From contig CM075764.1 of assembly GCA_037974665.1 (NCBI GenBank), positions 87,414,825 through 87,478,824 on the forward strand: a stretch of DNA of 64,000 bases, read 5' to 3'. The notes below the pieces were generated by a model. That model searched no databases and was not told the DNA's origin. It saw only the letters and a list, made by a program, of their open reading frames with translations. The DNA is from Ehretia macrophylla (Eukaryota; Streptophyta; Magnoliopsida; Boraginales; Ehretiaceae). Shown here in pieces: positions 48,066 through 60,100 of this stretch (positions within the stretch are counted from its first letter, which is position 1; every line of letters begins with the position of its first letter). The position numbers were made by a program, and so were the translations under genes.

Positions 48066-48930
48066 CAAAATATAGACGGCCTGGGCCCTTTACATTTTCT
48101 GGAGATGGATTAAGCCATCGCCAATTGTTTGATTTTCCTTGTCTTTCAATTTTTAGTTATAATTATTTAATATTTGATAGTTTATAATATATTGGTATAA
48201 ATTATAAAATAAATGTTAATATACATATTTAATTTCAATTGTGTATCTCAATTTATCAAACTAATATGTTGTTGAATTAGTAATTTAAATTTTTTAAAAC
48301 AAATATTTATAAAAAAAATTTAAAATATAAAGTAGATGAAGGTAATTCATTAATAATTCAAATGCTTTTATGTCATTATGTAGTAATTGGGAACGTCATG
48401 TCCCCAATTATTTGACCTATGGAAGACGAATTATGGAGACGGACCAGGCCGTCTCCAAAATGGAGACTGGCCTGGTCCAGTTCCAATCTCCATTGAGGAG
48501 ACGGCGTGGGCCGTCTCCTCAATGGAGACCGGGCTCTCCATTATGGAGACGGCCCGGCCGTCTCCAAAATACAGACGGCCTGGGCCGTCTACATTTTCTG
48601 GAGATGGATTAAGCCATCGCCAATTGTTTGATTTTCCTTGTCTTTCAATTTTTAGTTATAATTATTTAATATTTGATAGTTTATAATATATTGGTATAAA
48701 TTATAAAATAAATGTTAATATACATATTTAATTTCAATTGTGTATCTCAATTTATCAAACTAATATGTTGTTGAATTAGTAATTTAAATTTTTTTAAAAC
48801 AAATATTTATAAAAAAAAATTAAAATATAAAGTAGATGAAGGTAATTCATTAATAATTCAAATGCTTTTACGTCATTATGTAGTAATTGGGAACGTCATG
48901 TCCCCAATTATTTGACCTATGGAAGACGAA
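47932..48930. repeat. 499-bp direct duplication
   Basis: 47932-48430 and 48431-48930 are near copies offset by 499 bp; 'ggagatggat' lies at 48101 and 48600. Each copy joins an end of the GTCTCC array to the same AT-rich spacer ending 'ttatttgacctatggaagac'. Confidence 0.88.
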
Positions 48931-49330
48931 TGGTACGCAGCCACGTGGTCGCGAATCATACATACGATAGGGACATGGTGTACTCTGCCACGGGGCATAC
49001 GGAAATTGAATTGGCAGGGCCCCCGTTAGCAAGGTAGATGGATTCAGTAACTTTTCAACATCGAAAATATTGTGCACGCCATGTCCCTTATTATTTGACC
49101 AATTGCAGACGAATGGTACGCAGCCACGTGACCGCGAATCATGCATAGGATAAGAACATGGTGTACTATACCACGGGGCAGCAAGAAATTGAATTGGCAT
49201 GGCCTCGGTTTGCAAGGTAGATGGAGTCAACAACTTTTCATTGTCGAAATTAGCGTGCACGCCAGGTCCCTAATAATTTGACCCATGGAAGACGAATGGT
49301 ACGCAACCACGTGACTGCGAAACATTCGTG
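48925..49330. repeat. 183-bp tandem array (2.2 units)
   Basis: 'gacgaatggtacgca' recurs at 48925, 49108 and 49291, a period of 183 bp. Units carry 'gccacgtg' (an E-box/G-box-like hexamer CACGTG) and 'ccacggggca'. It lies just upstream of the small plus-strand ORF. Confidence 0.85.
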
Positions 49331-49412
49331 CATACATTACCATATTATAAAATGCTGGGGTGTCTCGCTACTGTCATCAAGTTGTCTCTACATAATTCAA
49401 TTACTTGTTTGC

Positions 49413-49420
49413 TATATATA
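49413..49420 (+). promoter_or_regulatory. Candidate TATA box for the small CACTA ORF
   Basis: TATATATA lies 73 bp upstream of the ATG at 49493, preceded by the CACGTG-bearing 183-bp array. Spacing fits a plant core promoter with a leader of about 40 bases. Confidence 0.45.
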
Positions 49421-49492
49421 GTAGTCGAAATTGTGCTTTCTCACACCGTCTAGAATTTTCAAAAAATAGATTGTAGTTAAATTGTTTCAAGG

Positions 49493-49714
49493 ATGAGCAA
49501 GGATCAACAACACCACTCAGTTTCTCTTCCAAGACCAACAAAAGATGAAGAGGTGGATACGATGAAACCGTATCCAAATTACAGCAAATACGTTAAACCC
49601 CAACTTGATCTAAATGCTCCGCCAAAATACGACGGATACATATCTAATGCCCAAGTAGTCCAAAAAGTTCAAGACGACATACTACGGATCTATTGCCCAA
49701 ACGTATTTAAATAA
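49493..49714 (+). CDS. Small unrecognised ORF (73 aa) in the CACTA, plus strand
   Basis: A 73-codon frame with a non-repetitive, amino-acid-balanced sequence. It begins 'MSKDQQHHSVSLPRP', has the middle phrase 'YVKPQLDLNAPPKYDGY' and ends 'VQKVQDDILRIYCPNVFK'. I do not recognise a family and see no signal peptide or membrane segment. It runs opposite to the transposase genes and lies between the 183-bp array and the right end. A TATA-like box lies upstream and no intron is evident. It may be a captured host fragment, a CACTA accessory gene, or chance. Confidence 0.4.
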   Translation: MSKDQQHHSVSLPRPTKDEEVDTMKPYPNYSKYVKPQLDLNAPPKYDGYISNAQVVQKVQDDILRIYCPNVFK

Positions 49715-50395
49715 TATTTATATTTTTTTATCATATTAGAAACATCGGCATTAGTACTATTTGTTACAATCCGTAACAATGTTATTGCGTTGTTCTGCAT
49801 GATGTGTAGTGTATGGTTGTTATGTTTTAGTGATCACGATGTACTATGTTAGGTATTAAGTTGGTGTGTTTACGTATTTCGAGCATATAATTTGTAACAT
49901 GTTAATTATGTTTTCTATTTTTTCGTTTTGTTGCTGTATTAATAAATGATTATATGTAATCCTTTATTAATTATGAATGTAAAATTAAGTTTATGTTTGT
50001 AATGATTTAACTCTTATAATAAAAAATCTTAAGTTGTTTCCTATTTAATCGTTTTGTTGATTTAGAAGAAATAATAGAAATAGTGGTGCATTACATTAAA
50101 TATTAACCATATATATAAATTGTTCTTCACGGAGACAATAATGCGTCCCATTAACTTTTCGAAGGTTGTAAATATGTTTTGTTTATAATAATAAAAGACA
50201 TATTTTGTTTTGTAAGTAATGATGAATAACTTATCGTTACAATCAAAGCCTCAAATGTGGACGACTTACTTATGTAGACGCCAATTCATGACATTATAAG
50301 AAAGAAAATTAGTAGTCACTACTTATATGTATAATTATTACATTAAAATAATTCATCAATATATAATTATAAATTTTTGGCAACGACAGGGTGAC
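49715..50395. other. CACTA interior, no gene seen
   Basis: AT-rich sequence after the small ORF; possibly its 3' UTR at the start. Nothing else recognised. Confidence 0.5.
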
Positions 50396-50684
50396 TAAAT
50401 TATGACGCGTTTTGTGGATCATCTCAAACTATGAGCCACTTGGCGACGGCATGGAGACATGTTATTATTTGTCACCAAGTTGTCACCATATGGTCACTTT
50501 TGGAGACCGCATATGATGTTGTCACCATATTCTCGCCATAATTCATTAAGATGTCTCCAAAACGTAACAAAATGGTCACTAAATTGTCACTAAAGTGGCG
50601 ACATCTTACACCGTCTCTAAACCGTCGCCAAGTTAGTGACAAAATGACGACAACCCGTCGCAGAAATGTGTTTTTTTTGTAGTG
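50396..50684. repeat. Right subterminal repeats of the CACTA
   Basis: Dispersed 'ggcgac', 'gtcacca', 'tggtcac', 'gtctcca' and 'gtcgcc' motifs in both orientations lead to the terminal repeat at 50671-50684. They parallel the left subterminal region but are more diverged and based more on GTCACC. Confidence 0.8.
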
Positions 50685-50687
50685 AAA

Positions 50688-51149
50688 AGAATGTATCTCT
50701 CATTAATGAATTATGAATTTTAAAATTATCATATAAAATTTTAAATATTTAATATAAAATTATTTAATTTTAGGATGTAACTACATGTATCACAATCACC
50801 TTTTTTGTGATTTCTAATCGATGTAGAAGCAACCATTATTTCAATTCAATCGTCGTTTTACACTGGCACTGCGAGAAATATTCGTGTTTCTCTATTCACA
50901 ACTATGAATACCCTCATCTCTGCATTTTCTTTGAATCAAATCACTCTCATCTAGGCTTTTTAAACCCTCTCTTTTTATGGTTTTTGTTTTTCTAGAATAG
51001 ACCATATCTATTTGGTAGAATACTGTCAAATAGATAATGTTTGTGTTTAACATATTGTATTTGTAGTTGCAGATTAGATGAGTTATAAATTATTACAGAG
51101 GTGACTAAATATTTGTGGTTTCAATGTTGAATTAACCACTTAACTACTT
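50688..51149. other. Intergenic, no gene seen
   Basis: AT-rich sequence between the CACTA and a LINE scrap. Confidence 0.55.
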
Positions 51150-51207
51150 TTAGTTTTGTAAGGACCATTCCACATTCAAAATAATATTAACGTACACATT
51201 TTCTTGG

Positions 51208-51882
51208 ATGGTCAGTGGATTTGGCAGATCTACTCGTCTTCCCTTGTTAGTCTTGCCCCAAACAATTTCAACATCTCCACTCGTACTGATCAGAATGGCA
51301 GGTTTTACTAGAGGCTCTCTACTGATGGTACATTCTCTTTCAGCGAAATGTAGGACTTTATTCTTCATCACTTGGTTCGCAAGTCTTGAACGCTTATCTA
51401 CTAGATATCGGCTTCTGTCTTGGGTCACTGTTGACCGAGAAAATTGCATCTTTTGCTACCTTAGCTATGAGACAAGAGACTACCTCTTCTTTGATTATAG
51501 TTTGACTAAGCGTATTTGGAAGGGAAGTTTAAACTTAATGTTCATTGATAATTCCAACACTTCCTTTAATTTGATTCTTATATTTGCAAATTCACTTGTA
51601 GGGAACAAAGACCTCAAAAGCTTCATGTTTTGTCTCTTATTCTGCGTTGCAGTCTACCATATTTGGATTAAGAGGAATGGACGCATCTTCCAGAATGAAG
51701 TGAACACTAAAGAGCAAATTATCGGGCAGATTCGTGCAGATGTCTTTGCCAAGATTCAAGCTGAGAGAAGATATCGCAAAACAAGCATTGACGTCACTTT
51801 GCCAATAGAGTTCAATTACCACTTGACCTTTCGGTCATCTCCTTTTTCATGTACAAAAAATTTTGTTCATTTTTCTTTATGA
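51208..51882 (+). pseudogene. LINE fragment (zinc-finger RVT region)
   Basis: An open frame of 224 codons whose middle matches the zf-RVT region of plant LINE proteins: 'WFASLERLSTRYRL', 'CIFCYLSYETRDYLFF', 'RIWKG', then 'HIWIKRNGRIFQ'. The reverse transcriptase and endonuclease are absent. It is a truncated remnant and not a host gene. It is on the opposite strand to the LINE at 8470-10720. Confidence 0.75.
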
Positions 51883-54151
51883 AATATACGATTTTGCTTG
51901 CTTAGCTAAAAAAATGTACACATTTCCTTAATTTCTGTTAAAAAGACTGAAGTAGAAGGCTAAAGACATGATTAATTGAAATTAAGGAGCTCAAATGAAT
52001 TGATTTGCTTTCTTTTTCTTTTCCCATATTTCTTTTTCTCCCCTTCCTCGTTTTCCTATTTTCTTTTTCCTTTTCCTCGCTCTCTCCTTTTCATTTACCC
52101 TCCCTTCTTCCTTCCTCCTATCACCACCAACTGTTTTTTTTTTTTTCTTTTGGGCTTTTCGTTCACATTTGACAGAACGAAAATAAAAAGAACCAACCTG
52201 GAGGCTTCCAAGAAATATTGATGACTCGTAATGTGACTTTTGTAATAATAAAATCTAATTTAATAATTAGATTTAAAAAAAAAAAAAATAGAACTTACCT
52301 CGAAATTTTCCCTAAAATAAAGTTGAAATTGTGACTATACAAGTTCCTAAATCATATTTGGCAAAGTAGGATCTTGCCCAGGAGAGTTGCACTAATTAGC
52401 AACAATAAAGAAAACTAGACGAATCATGAGAGAATCTATCTCAACCTTTTTACTAAACTTGACCTTTGTTGAGGCATCTTGGATGATAACATTGTAAATA
52501 AATCTGCTGGATGGCCAATTATTTTGATTCCATTGCTACAAGATACTCTTTGGCTCCTCAACTAATTGTATCTTTATTTTTTTCTTTTTGATACGAGATG
52601 ATGATATTCGACACTACCCTAGTAGACCTTTCTAATAAAGAAAAAAACTTCAAAATGACAGTCATTCAAAATGATCAAGTCGTGTGTATGATGTGTAGAT
52701 CTCACATGGCACGTAAAATCCACACACCTTTAATAAGAATCATTCACAAGTCTTTCCTTCTAACACATTCTTTTATTTGGTTGCAATTTCTTCAAATGAA
52801 GATCATTGAAAAAATCTCATGAACTGTATCAAGTTTCCACTCATTGTAGAATTATGATTGCGTTATCCCAAGTTCTAAATCTTATGGAAGAGCGACAAAC
52901 CTTCATGGTCTCATATCCTAATAATTTGGACAAAATGAATTCATTTTAATCTTGTAAGTTATTAATTAATACCTTAAATTTGAAAACAATTTGACTTTAC
53001 AATTTATACTTGAGCAACATCCGTACAGGGCCAAGGAGAGCAATACATACAACAAATGGGACAGGCCCAAGTCCACTACTAGCCTGTCATCTGTAGACAG
53101 TAAAGAGCTCATACTTTCATCTAGTAACTTGCTCTAGTAATACATGTACTGACCAAGTCCGATGACTAACTAGCCAACATATTAAGCCTAATAATTGGTA
53201 CAAAATGCTTAACGTTGACGATAGAAAAAAACTCAAATTATCATAAACTAAGTACGTATCATTTACAAGATCAATGTGGAACAGGATGTTATAATAAGAG
53301 TCATGGGGCTGAGCCATTTTGGGCAACATGAAGCACCTCCAGTACTGAGGCAGAAACATGCTCGATAGCAATCAAATGGGCAGCAGAAAAGGGGTGGGAG
53401 AATATTCACATCAATACAGGTAATCAAGAGCTAGTTAAGCAAGTAAAAAGTTCCATCATTAGTAGAGTGAAAATCAGCAATAATTTGTGGTGGTTAATGG
53501 ATCAACATTATTCAATAACCGTTCTGTCAAAGAGTAACAGCAAATTATGATGCACCAAAACATATTTTCTGAAGCCAAATACAACTACAAATAATCTATG
53601 GAACATTGTCTGTCTAAGCTTGGGATGGCTAATGAATGCCATTGCTCATACTTTTTATACAATGTCGGTTGGCTGCAGAAAGGCATTGACTCCGTCCATC
53701 TTCAGCGCCAAATCCGATATCCTTCAAGTTGGATGAGGCAGGAAACAACAGAATGTAGGTTGCCGTATACAATAGGAAAGGCAAAGAAAAGAGCGAAGGA
53801 AACTCATGATTGTAAATTAAAGTAAAATGAAAAACGGCACAGGTTATCAGAACACAATCACATACCTCATCATTCCATTGAATAAATACATAAGATACAA
53901 TATACAGTTTCACGAAATACTTGTTTCCAGAAAAGAAATCACAAACAACCGTACTGTGAAAAATTAACAAATCACACCATTCCACAACATATTTGAGGAA
54001 GAGAGGCAGAATCCCCTCAAATATCAGGGGGTGAGAACACTAGCAAAAACTATAAAGGTATAAAGAATTAAAAAATATAGACCTGCACGGAGAGTTTACA
54101 GAAAAGACAAGTCGTATAAAGGTTTCATGTATGATATACGTACAAAGCACT
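51883..54151. other. Intergenic; 3' flank of the EFR3-like gene
   Basis: No supportable gene. The several hundred bases left of 54152 are the likely 3' UTR of the EFR3-like gene. 52000-52150 is a pyrimidine-rich stretch on the plus strand. Short frames at 53117-53371, 53598-53825 and 53629-53985 have no recognisable domain. Confidence 0.5.
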
Positions 54152-57100
54152 TCAGCATCCAGCCGCCTTCAAGAATTTGTCATAGGGGCTTGAAGGTGGT
54201 AGTCTAAAAGACTGTTGTTGTGCATATTCCTGTGCGCATACAAGCTGATTCCGCCCCTGAATCGGTTCAATGTTTGCCAACTTTAGATCTGCTGAGAGCT
54301 CCAAAGCCTAATGCAAGCCAGAGAACAACTTATTTGCCTTCAATCATCATTAAGATATCATGCGATGCTCCTATCAATCACTCATTTAGTTGGATATTTC
54401 TCTATTACTTTCATCAATTCCACGAGGTAATGAATTTAATATTTTTATGAGAATCTGGTGAGATTCTGACTGTTAAAATTACTTACAGTTTAAGTTACTT
54501 TCCGTAGAAGTGTAGTTGTCATTCTTAACTATTTATAAGCGAATACACCACAAACAGTATGAGCAATAATGTTGACTCAGTTGTCAAAGTTTTACGTGCA
54601 TAGTTCAGTTGTTCTTGATTATAGATTGTTGCTTGTTAAGGAACTACGGAACAACATCTAATAGAAGAGAGGTCAAACATGCCAACATGGCCTTATGAAA
54701 TGGAAGGGTGTCAATAAGAATACCCAGAGGAAATCAGTATTGCCAGAGGCCCAACATATAAGATTTGAGTAATTATGCACCGCAAATTTCATGTTCATGA
54801 AAATGGGGAAGACATGTCAGAGAGGGAGAGGAAAGAAAAATCCTCACCATATTTGTAAAAATGGGGCTTACTTCATTTTCTCCATAGAGAAGTAGTGCCT
54901 TGGCTTCCTGTTGCAGCTTGAAACTTTGAAGGACTGACATCTTTTGCTGCTTACCCGTGACAAGGGCCTCACATTGACTTTTCACTTGATCATAAGGTAT
55001 GGGTGTAGAGGAAACTGGGAAGCTTGCAACTTGTCGGGCTGTCTCCAGGACCTAATAGCAAGAGAAACTAATGTTAAACTGGAGAATTTCAAGCTGATCT
55101 AACATGCTGTATAATAAAAAGAATGAAATAATAAATGCTTAGAATAAGGGTATACACCACGAGAACATAGTTAAGTGAGCAAGAAAGACAATGATTAAAC
55201 CAGTTGTTTTTCCTGGTCATGTTGTCTCCGATCAAACTGATATTTGCTTCAAGTTCACACTATTGTTGACTCTCTAACAGTACATGCATTGAGTTCTCCA
55301 TTTCCACATCTAGATTACGTAAAATTAAGTTGGAAAGGAAATGTAGAAATTATTTCCTGAGTCAAGATTCCCCAATCTTCTTAATTTTGTGTCGTCAACC
55401 AGAGACCAAAGGCTATATATTCCTGCTCAGGAAAGCAAGCAAAGAAAATGCAAATATCTCTTGATGGCAACATGTCTTGGTTATGTTGCACATAAAACAG
55501 CAGAGTTGTTTTAACAAAGGAAACCAGACAGTAGCGTATCCTGGTTTGGACAAATTACCTCAAAATATTCAGAAACTTTTGAAATGGGTATTAAATTTCA
55601 AACCAGTTAAGTAAAACTCACTGTGAACCTTTTCGATTATTAGTAGCGGCGGGAGCCCCTTTTTCCGTAAGTGAGAGTACTAGCATCATTCTCTTATTGT
55701 GCCAGCAGGCCTGGGCCAATTTGCCGATAGGGAGTATAAGAGTCTAGTAAGATCTTCCTTAAAGGGCTAAGAAGGGGACACGGTTCGACATGGGCATTTC
55801 ATAATTCAAATTTCCTTATCCCTTACATGATTTTATTATCTAAAAGACACCTGTGAGGCCTACTAGAATGGACTTAATTTGTATGGGATAATGAAGTTAA
55901 AGAATCCACAATAATTCAAAAGAACTTATTTTCCAAGTTTATAAAAGAGTCTATCCATAAATGGAAAAAAGAAATAAGTGTCGAGTTCTCCATTACACAA
56001 GTGTTAAAAATGAACAAGTTCACCGAGAAATTGAACTCCAACCAATTTGCAGATCTGTACGGGTCATATCACTGAAAGAGCTATTAGCCTTCCGAGGTTA
56101 AAGGCCATTAACTAAACTATTAGCACTTTCACATATATGTTCAATAATTGGCACAGTAAAGGTGTTATGCTAGAGTATTAAGTTCCATTTCACAGGATGC
56201 TGCCACAAAACATCGAAAAAAAATACTGTAAAGCAAATACTTGCCGATTCCAAGAGCTGATTAACACTTAGAACGTCAAGTGAATTGATGGAAAGAGATG
56301 TTTTTCGTCCAGATTGACTTCCACTTGGATCAGTATTCCCTTCTTCATCAGACAGGATATCAGGAGCAAAAAGCTGAGAAAGGAAGCCATGACAAACCGT
56401 GTCAATCATCATGGATTAGAAGCATAGAACATTTAACTTTATGTTTTCCGAAAAGATTTCCCAAAAGCACCTCATCAAAATACTCGAGCTCCATGTGGGC
56501 AAGTGGAGAACATGGACGTGGAGTTTCCATGAATAAAGGAGCTCCCAGTGGATAAGCATCATCAGGTGAAAAGCCTTGTAAAAGTTGCGTTTTAATGCTT
56601 GACAACTCATCCTGGGAAATTGACAATATAGGATATTTCATAATAGCAATGCAAATACCAGTAACCTCTTTCTAAAAATAAAAAGATAAAAACCATTGTA
56701 ACTAGAATATGCAGCTCCTGACAAAGTGAATAAAAATCAAAGAGGCCAGAGAATGAAAACTAATATTGGTTGATCTTAATTAATTTCAATGACAACATTA
56801 GCATTAAGCCAAAAAAATGACGAAGGTTACCCCATAAATCTTGATCAACTTCATGCTATTAAAATGATTTGTGTAACAAAATTAACATGACTTATGTAAT
56901 GTCAGCATACTTTGTTAAACAGAACTACTCAGGTTCTGAACTATAAAATTGTGCACCTCTATTCTTCTTCTTTTCCCCATCATCAATGCCAAATCCTACA
57001 TTCATTCGTGAAGGGACTCCTAATGGGTTGACAACCATATCAACGGGTCTCTTCCATCTTGCAAATAAGGCATATCTTGTCTAGGCAAAATTTTGGAGAC

Positions 57101-60100
57101 GATCCCTTTATTTCCGTGTCTTCAAGCTACTTTATCGCTTACTTTGATTTCACGTTTCTGTGAAATATATACGCGAATTGTTTCTGAATTATAACTAGAA
57201 CCCCCTTTTTTTCTGGATCCAACTCACATCAATAACCCGACCCCGACCACCTATAGGTAGTTTTAGACAAGTTTCTTTTGAAGTAGATACTTGAATGCCA
57301 AGTATGGCTAATTCATATGTAGCATCTGAGGAAGAACCTATACATCTCTCCCATAATCTCCCCTTCTCCTTTTTCTCCTCTTTCCTTTCTTTTTTCTGTT
57401 GCACATACCCTTCACAAGTTCTCAGCTGTGCTGACAGTTCCTATTTCTACTGACATCATGATAACATAGAAGTGAAAATATCGGCTACGAGTTATTTGTG
57501 CGTACAAGCCTTCAAATTGGTAAGTGGACTCTATACACCAGGTATTCGTAACGATGGGCAGGTGCAAAATGGGAACACATTCACATAACAGATTCTCCCA
57601 TTGTTGCCAGCCAACTCTGACAGTACATATCAGATGCCCGACTAATTCAGAAAATCTCCACAACTGTCAAATGAGATAAGCTGGTATTTCTTATTATGCT
57701 GTATTATTTCATATCTGAATTTGTTCGTAACATTCCATCACTGAATATAGTTTGCTTTTGTGTTTCTACTGACAAAAGTTCTGAAACTCAGGAACACTTG
57801 CAATAAGCTGAACAGTCGGAATGATTACTCAATGAAAATTCTTCTCGACAAAGAAACTGAAAGTTACCCAACAAAGAAAAGGCATCTGCCTCAAAACATG
57901 TCATCGACAATGAGTCACCATAATTTCAGGTGATAGAAGACATAAGCTGATTAAAAATCATAAATCTGAAAAAGTGAAAATGTCTACCTCTGTCAATTTC
58001 TCATACTTTGTCATGAAATGGGATATAACAATTTCCTTCAATTGCTTGTCACCTATTTCTATTAGTGAGAGGGATTTTAGGGCAGCAATGTCATCTTCCT
58101 CTGATCCATAGTGTTTTGCTTCACTACCAACTCTAGTAGGCATGGGCTGAAGCCTGATATCTTCAACAAACTTAAGATAAGGATCGACCTGTCAAATATA
58201 GTGCCACTTTGAATTAAAAAACTTATTTGGCAATACTACCAAAATGGTATTTCAGTCAAAGATCAGCAGAAATTTAAAATCCGTCAAAAAGGAAATGTGA
58301 AACTATGACAGTGTTTGAAGTTTACTGTTTCATCTGTCAATGACGATTTTACTATTGAGATTAACTCTGGAAGATTGCCTGCCCGGGCCGAAAATATGAG
58401 CATGTATGAAGCCAAAGTAAATAAAGACCGCCTCCGACATGGTTGAACACCTCCTTCAGTATCAAGGGCGGAGATCAGAATCAGAGAAAAAAATCATGAA
58501 AAGACATAAATAAGAACAGTAGAAAAATTCTCCTCCATAAAAACTCATGAGAGTATGTAAAAGTGAACCGAATCCTAAATCATCAACTACGAGTACAAGA
58601 ATTATGCGTGTCTTTTGAAGTAGAAAACCAAAATAAATTGAAAATTCGAGTAGACAAGGTTATGTTGTGTATTCTTTCGTTTCACTGCATTGCCAGATGA
58701 TATATTAGTAAAATTTATTAGATCAAGTTGGTTGTTTGATTCAAAGGTGGAGACGACCCAAACTATACATAGGTGCACTTCAATCAACAAATTTTACCAT
58801 TGTAACGCTTTTGCGGTCTCTCTAGCAATAACACTATTGGGGATTGCATTAACAAAATCTGTCTCGGAGCATGGGTTGTTGTCAGGCTAGAAATAATCAC
58901 TTTTATTACATTGTTTGATCGCTCAGCTATTTTTCTCACTTTGGCTTCACTGTACCCTCAGTTTTATCCTTTTTTCAATTATTTGAAAGCAGCACTTATA
59001 AAGAAAGAGCAATCTCAAACTTGAAACAAGTTACTAGTAGTACCATCTCTAAAGAATTTTCCAAAATTTGTGGGGGTCTAACTTATGGCACTCAATTGGC
59101 ACCCCCATTCCCTGCATGTGAAACTAACCAGTTTTCCCTGCTTCAAGGTGATGATGCCAGGGCATCTGCATTACCCGTAAAGTTTGATAATGCATTCAGT
59201 GTTCAGGATGTTTTACAGTTCTGAGGCAGATATTGATCTTCCTACATGTAGACCGATGTGACTACCTAGATCTACATAAAATTTATTTTCTTTGTATTAT
59301 CAGTCCTGTTTTCTTTAAGCTGATCAAGTTCTCAGAAAAGGGAACCTTCTTTTCAGAGATCTCACTGGATTAATCCTGAGAGAAATTAAATATGTCTCAA
59401 CTACCTTCTTTATCAAGGGAGATGCTCCTGAGAGAAAAAGCCAACTGAAAACATCGGACCAGGACCATGTAACCAGAATTCTGCAACAAACATGCAATGA
59501 CACGGAGAAAATATCAGTGGGCAACAGCAGCAGAATCCACTATCAGAAAAGTTAAATACTGAGAACAAAACGGATCTCTTGGTCAAGCAAGTTTGAGCTG
59601 TGCAGAACAGTACTCATAGCAGATCAGTTGGTATCAGAGCCAAGAGATATATATAACTTTTCGTAATGGAAACCAAAGTTTTAACACTGAATATCAGTTT
59701 TACCATGGAAGGAAAAGGACATGTGCTCCATGAATACATCAAAAGACACCTAGGAAAATTGAAGACAAGGCCGTGCAAATATGCCAGGAAGAAAAAATCT
59801 CTATGCACATCAAATATAAAAAAACAAATTCTACCAAACCACCAACGCAGACAAACCCCACCACTTTCTAACCACTTGGACCCAATCCCCTTGTAATCAA
59901 ACCAAAATCTTCACTACCCCCATTTCGCTGTCCCGGAGGTGGTTGCTTACCACTGATTATCCCCCATGGCTTATGAACAGGAATGACCAACTTCCACCAA
60001 TAGCACCAATCACATGTAATTCTAACAGGTCAAGGTGAATTCAAGTGCAACAAATTAATACCCGAAAAATAATAAGGAAAAATGCTATATCCCCCAAAAT

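Larger units (their letters stand above)
35653..50684 (-). mobile_element. CACTA (En/Spm) DNA transposon, 15,032 bp
   Basis: The left end is CACTACAAAAAAAATGG and the right end, read inward, CACTACAAAAAAAACAC: a 14-bp inverted repeat. AAA flanks both sides (35650-35652, 50685-50687), the 3-bp duplication expected for CACTA. Both subterminal regions are rich in GTCTCC/GTCGCC motifs. Inside are two minus-strand transposon genes (TNP2-like 38722-42402 and Ptta/En/Spm-like 36535-38565), a nested solo LTR, tandem arrays and a small plus-strand ORF. Strand is given by the transposase genes. Confidence 0.95.

Noticed and set aside
47015..48187. Overlapping 80-150 codon frames in several frames
   Set aside because: They are produced by the 137-bp array, whose unit keeps frames open. 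The same residues recur in every frame and no domain is present.
47050..49330. CRISPR-like periodic array
   Set aside because: Units are contiguous and without unique spacers, and the context is a eukaryotic transposon.
53117..53985. Possible small gene left of the EFR3-like gene
   Set aside because: Short overlapping frames on both strands without domains or splice logic; more likely 3' UTR and flank.
57195..57404. 69-codon frame as a host gene
   Set aside because: It reads as plastid rpoB and lies inside an intron; decayed plastid insertion.
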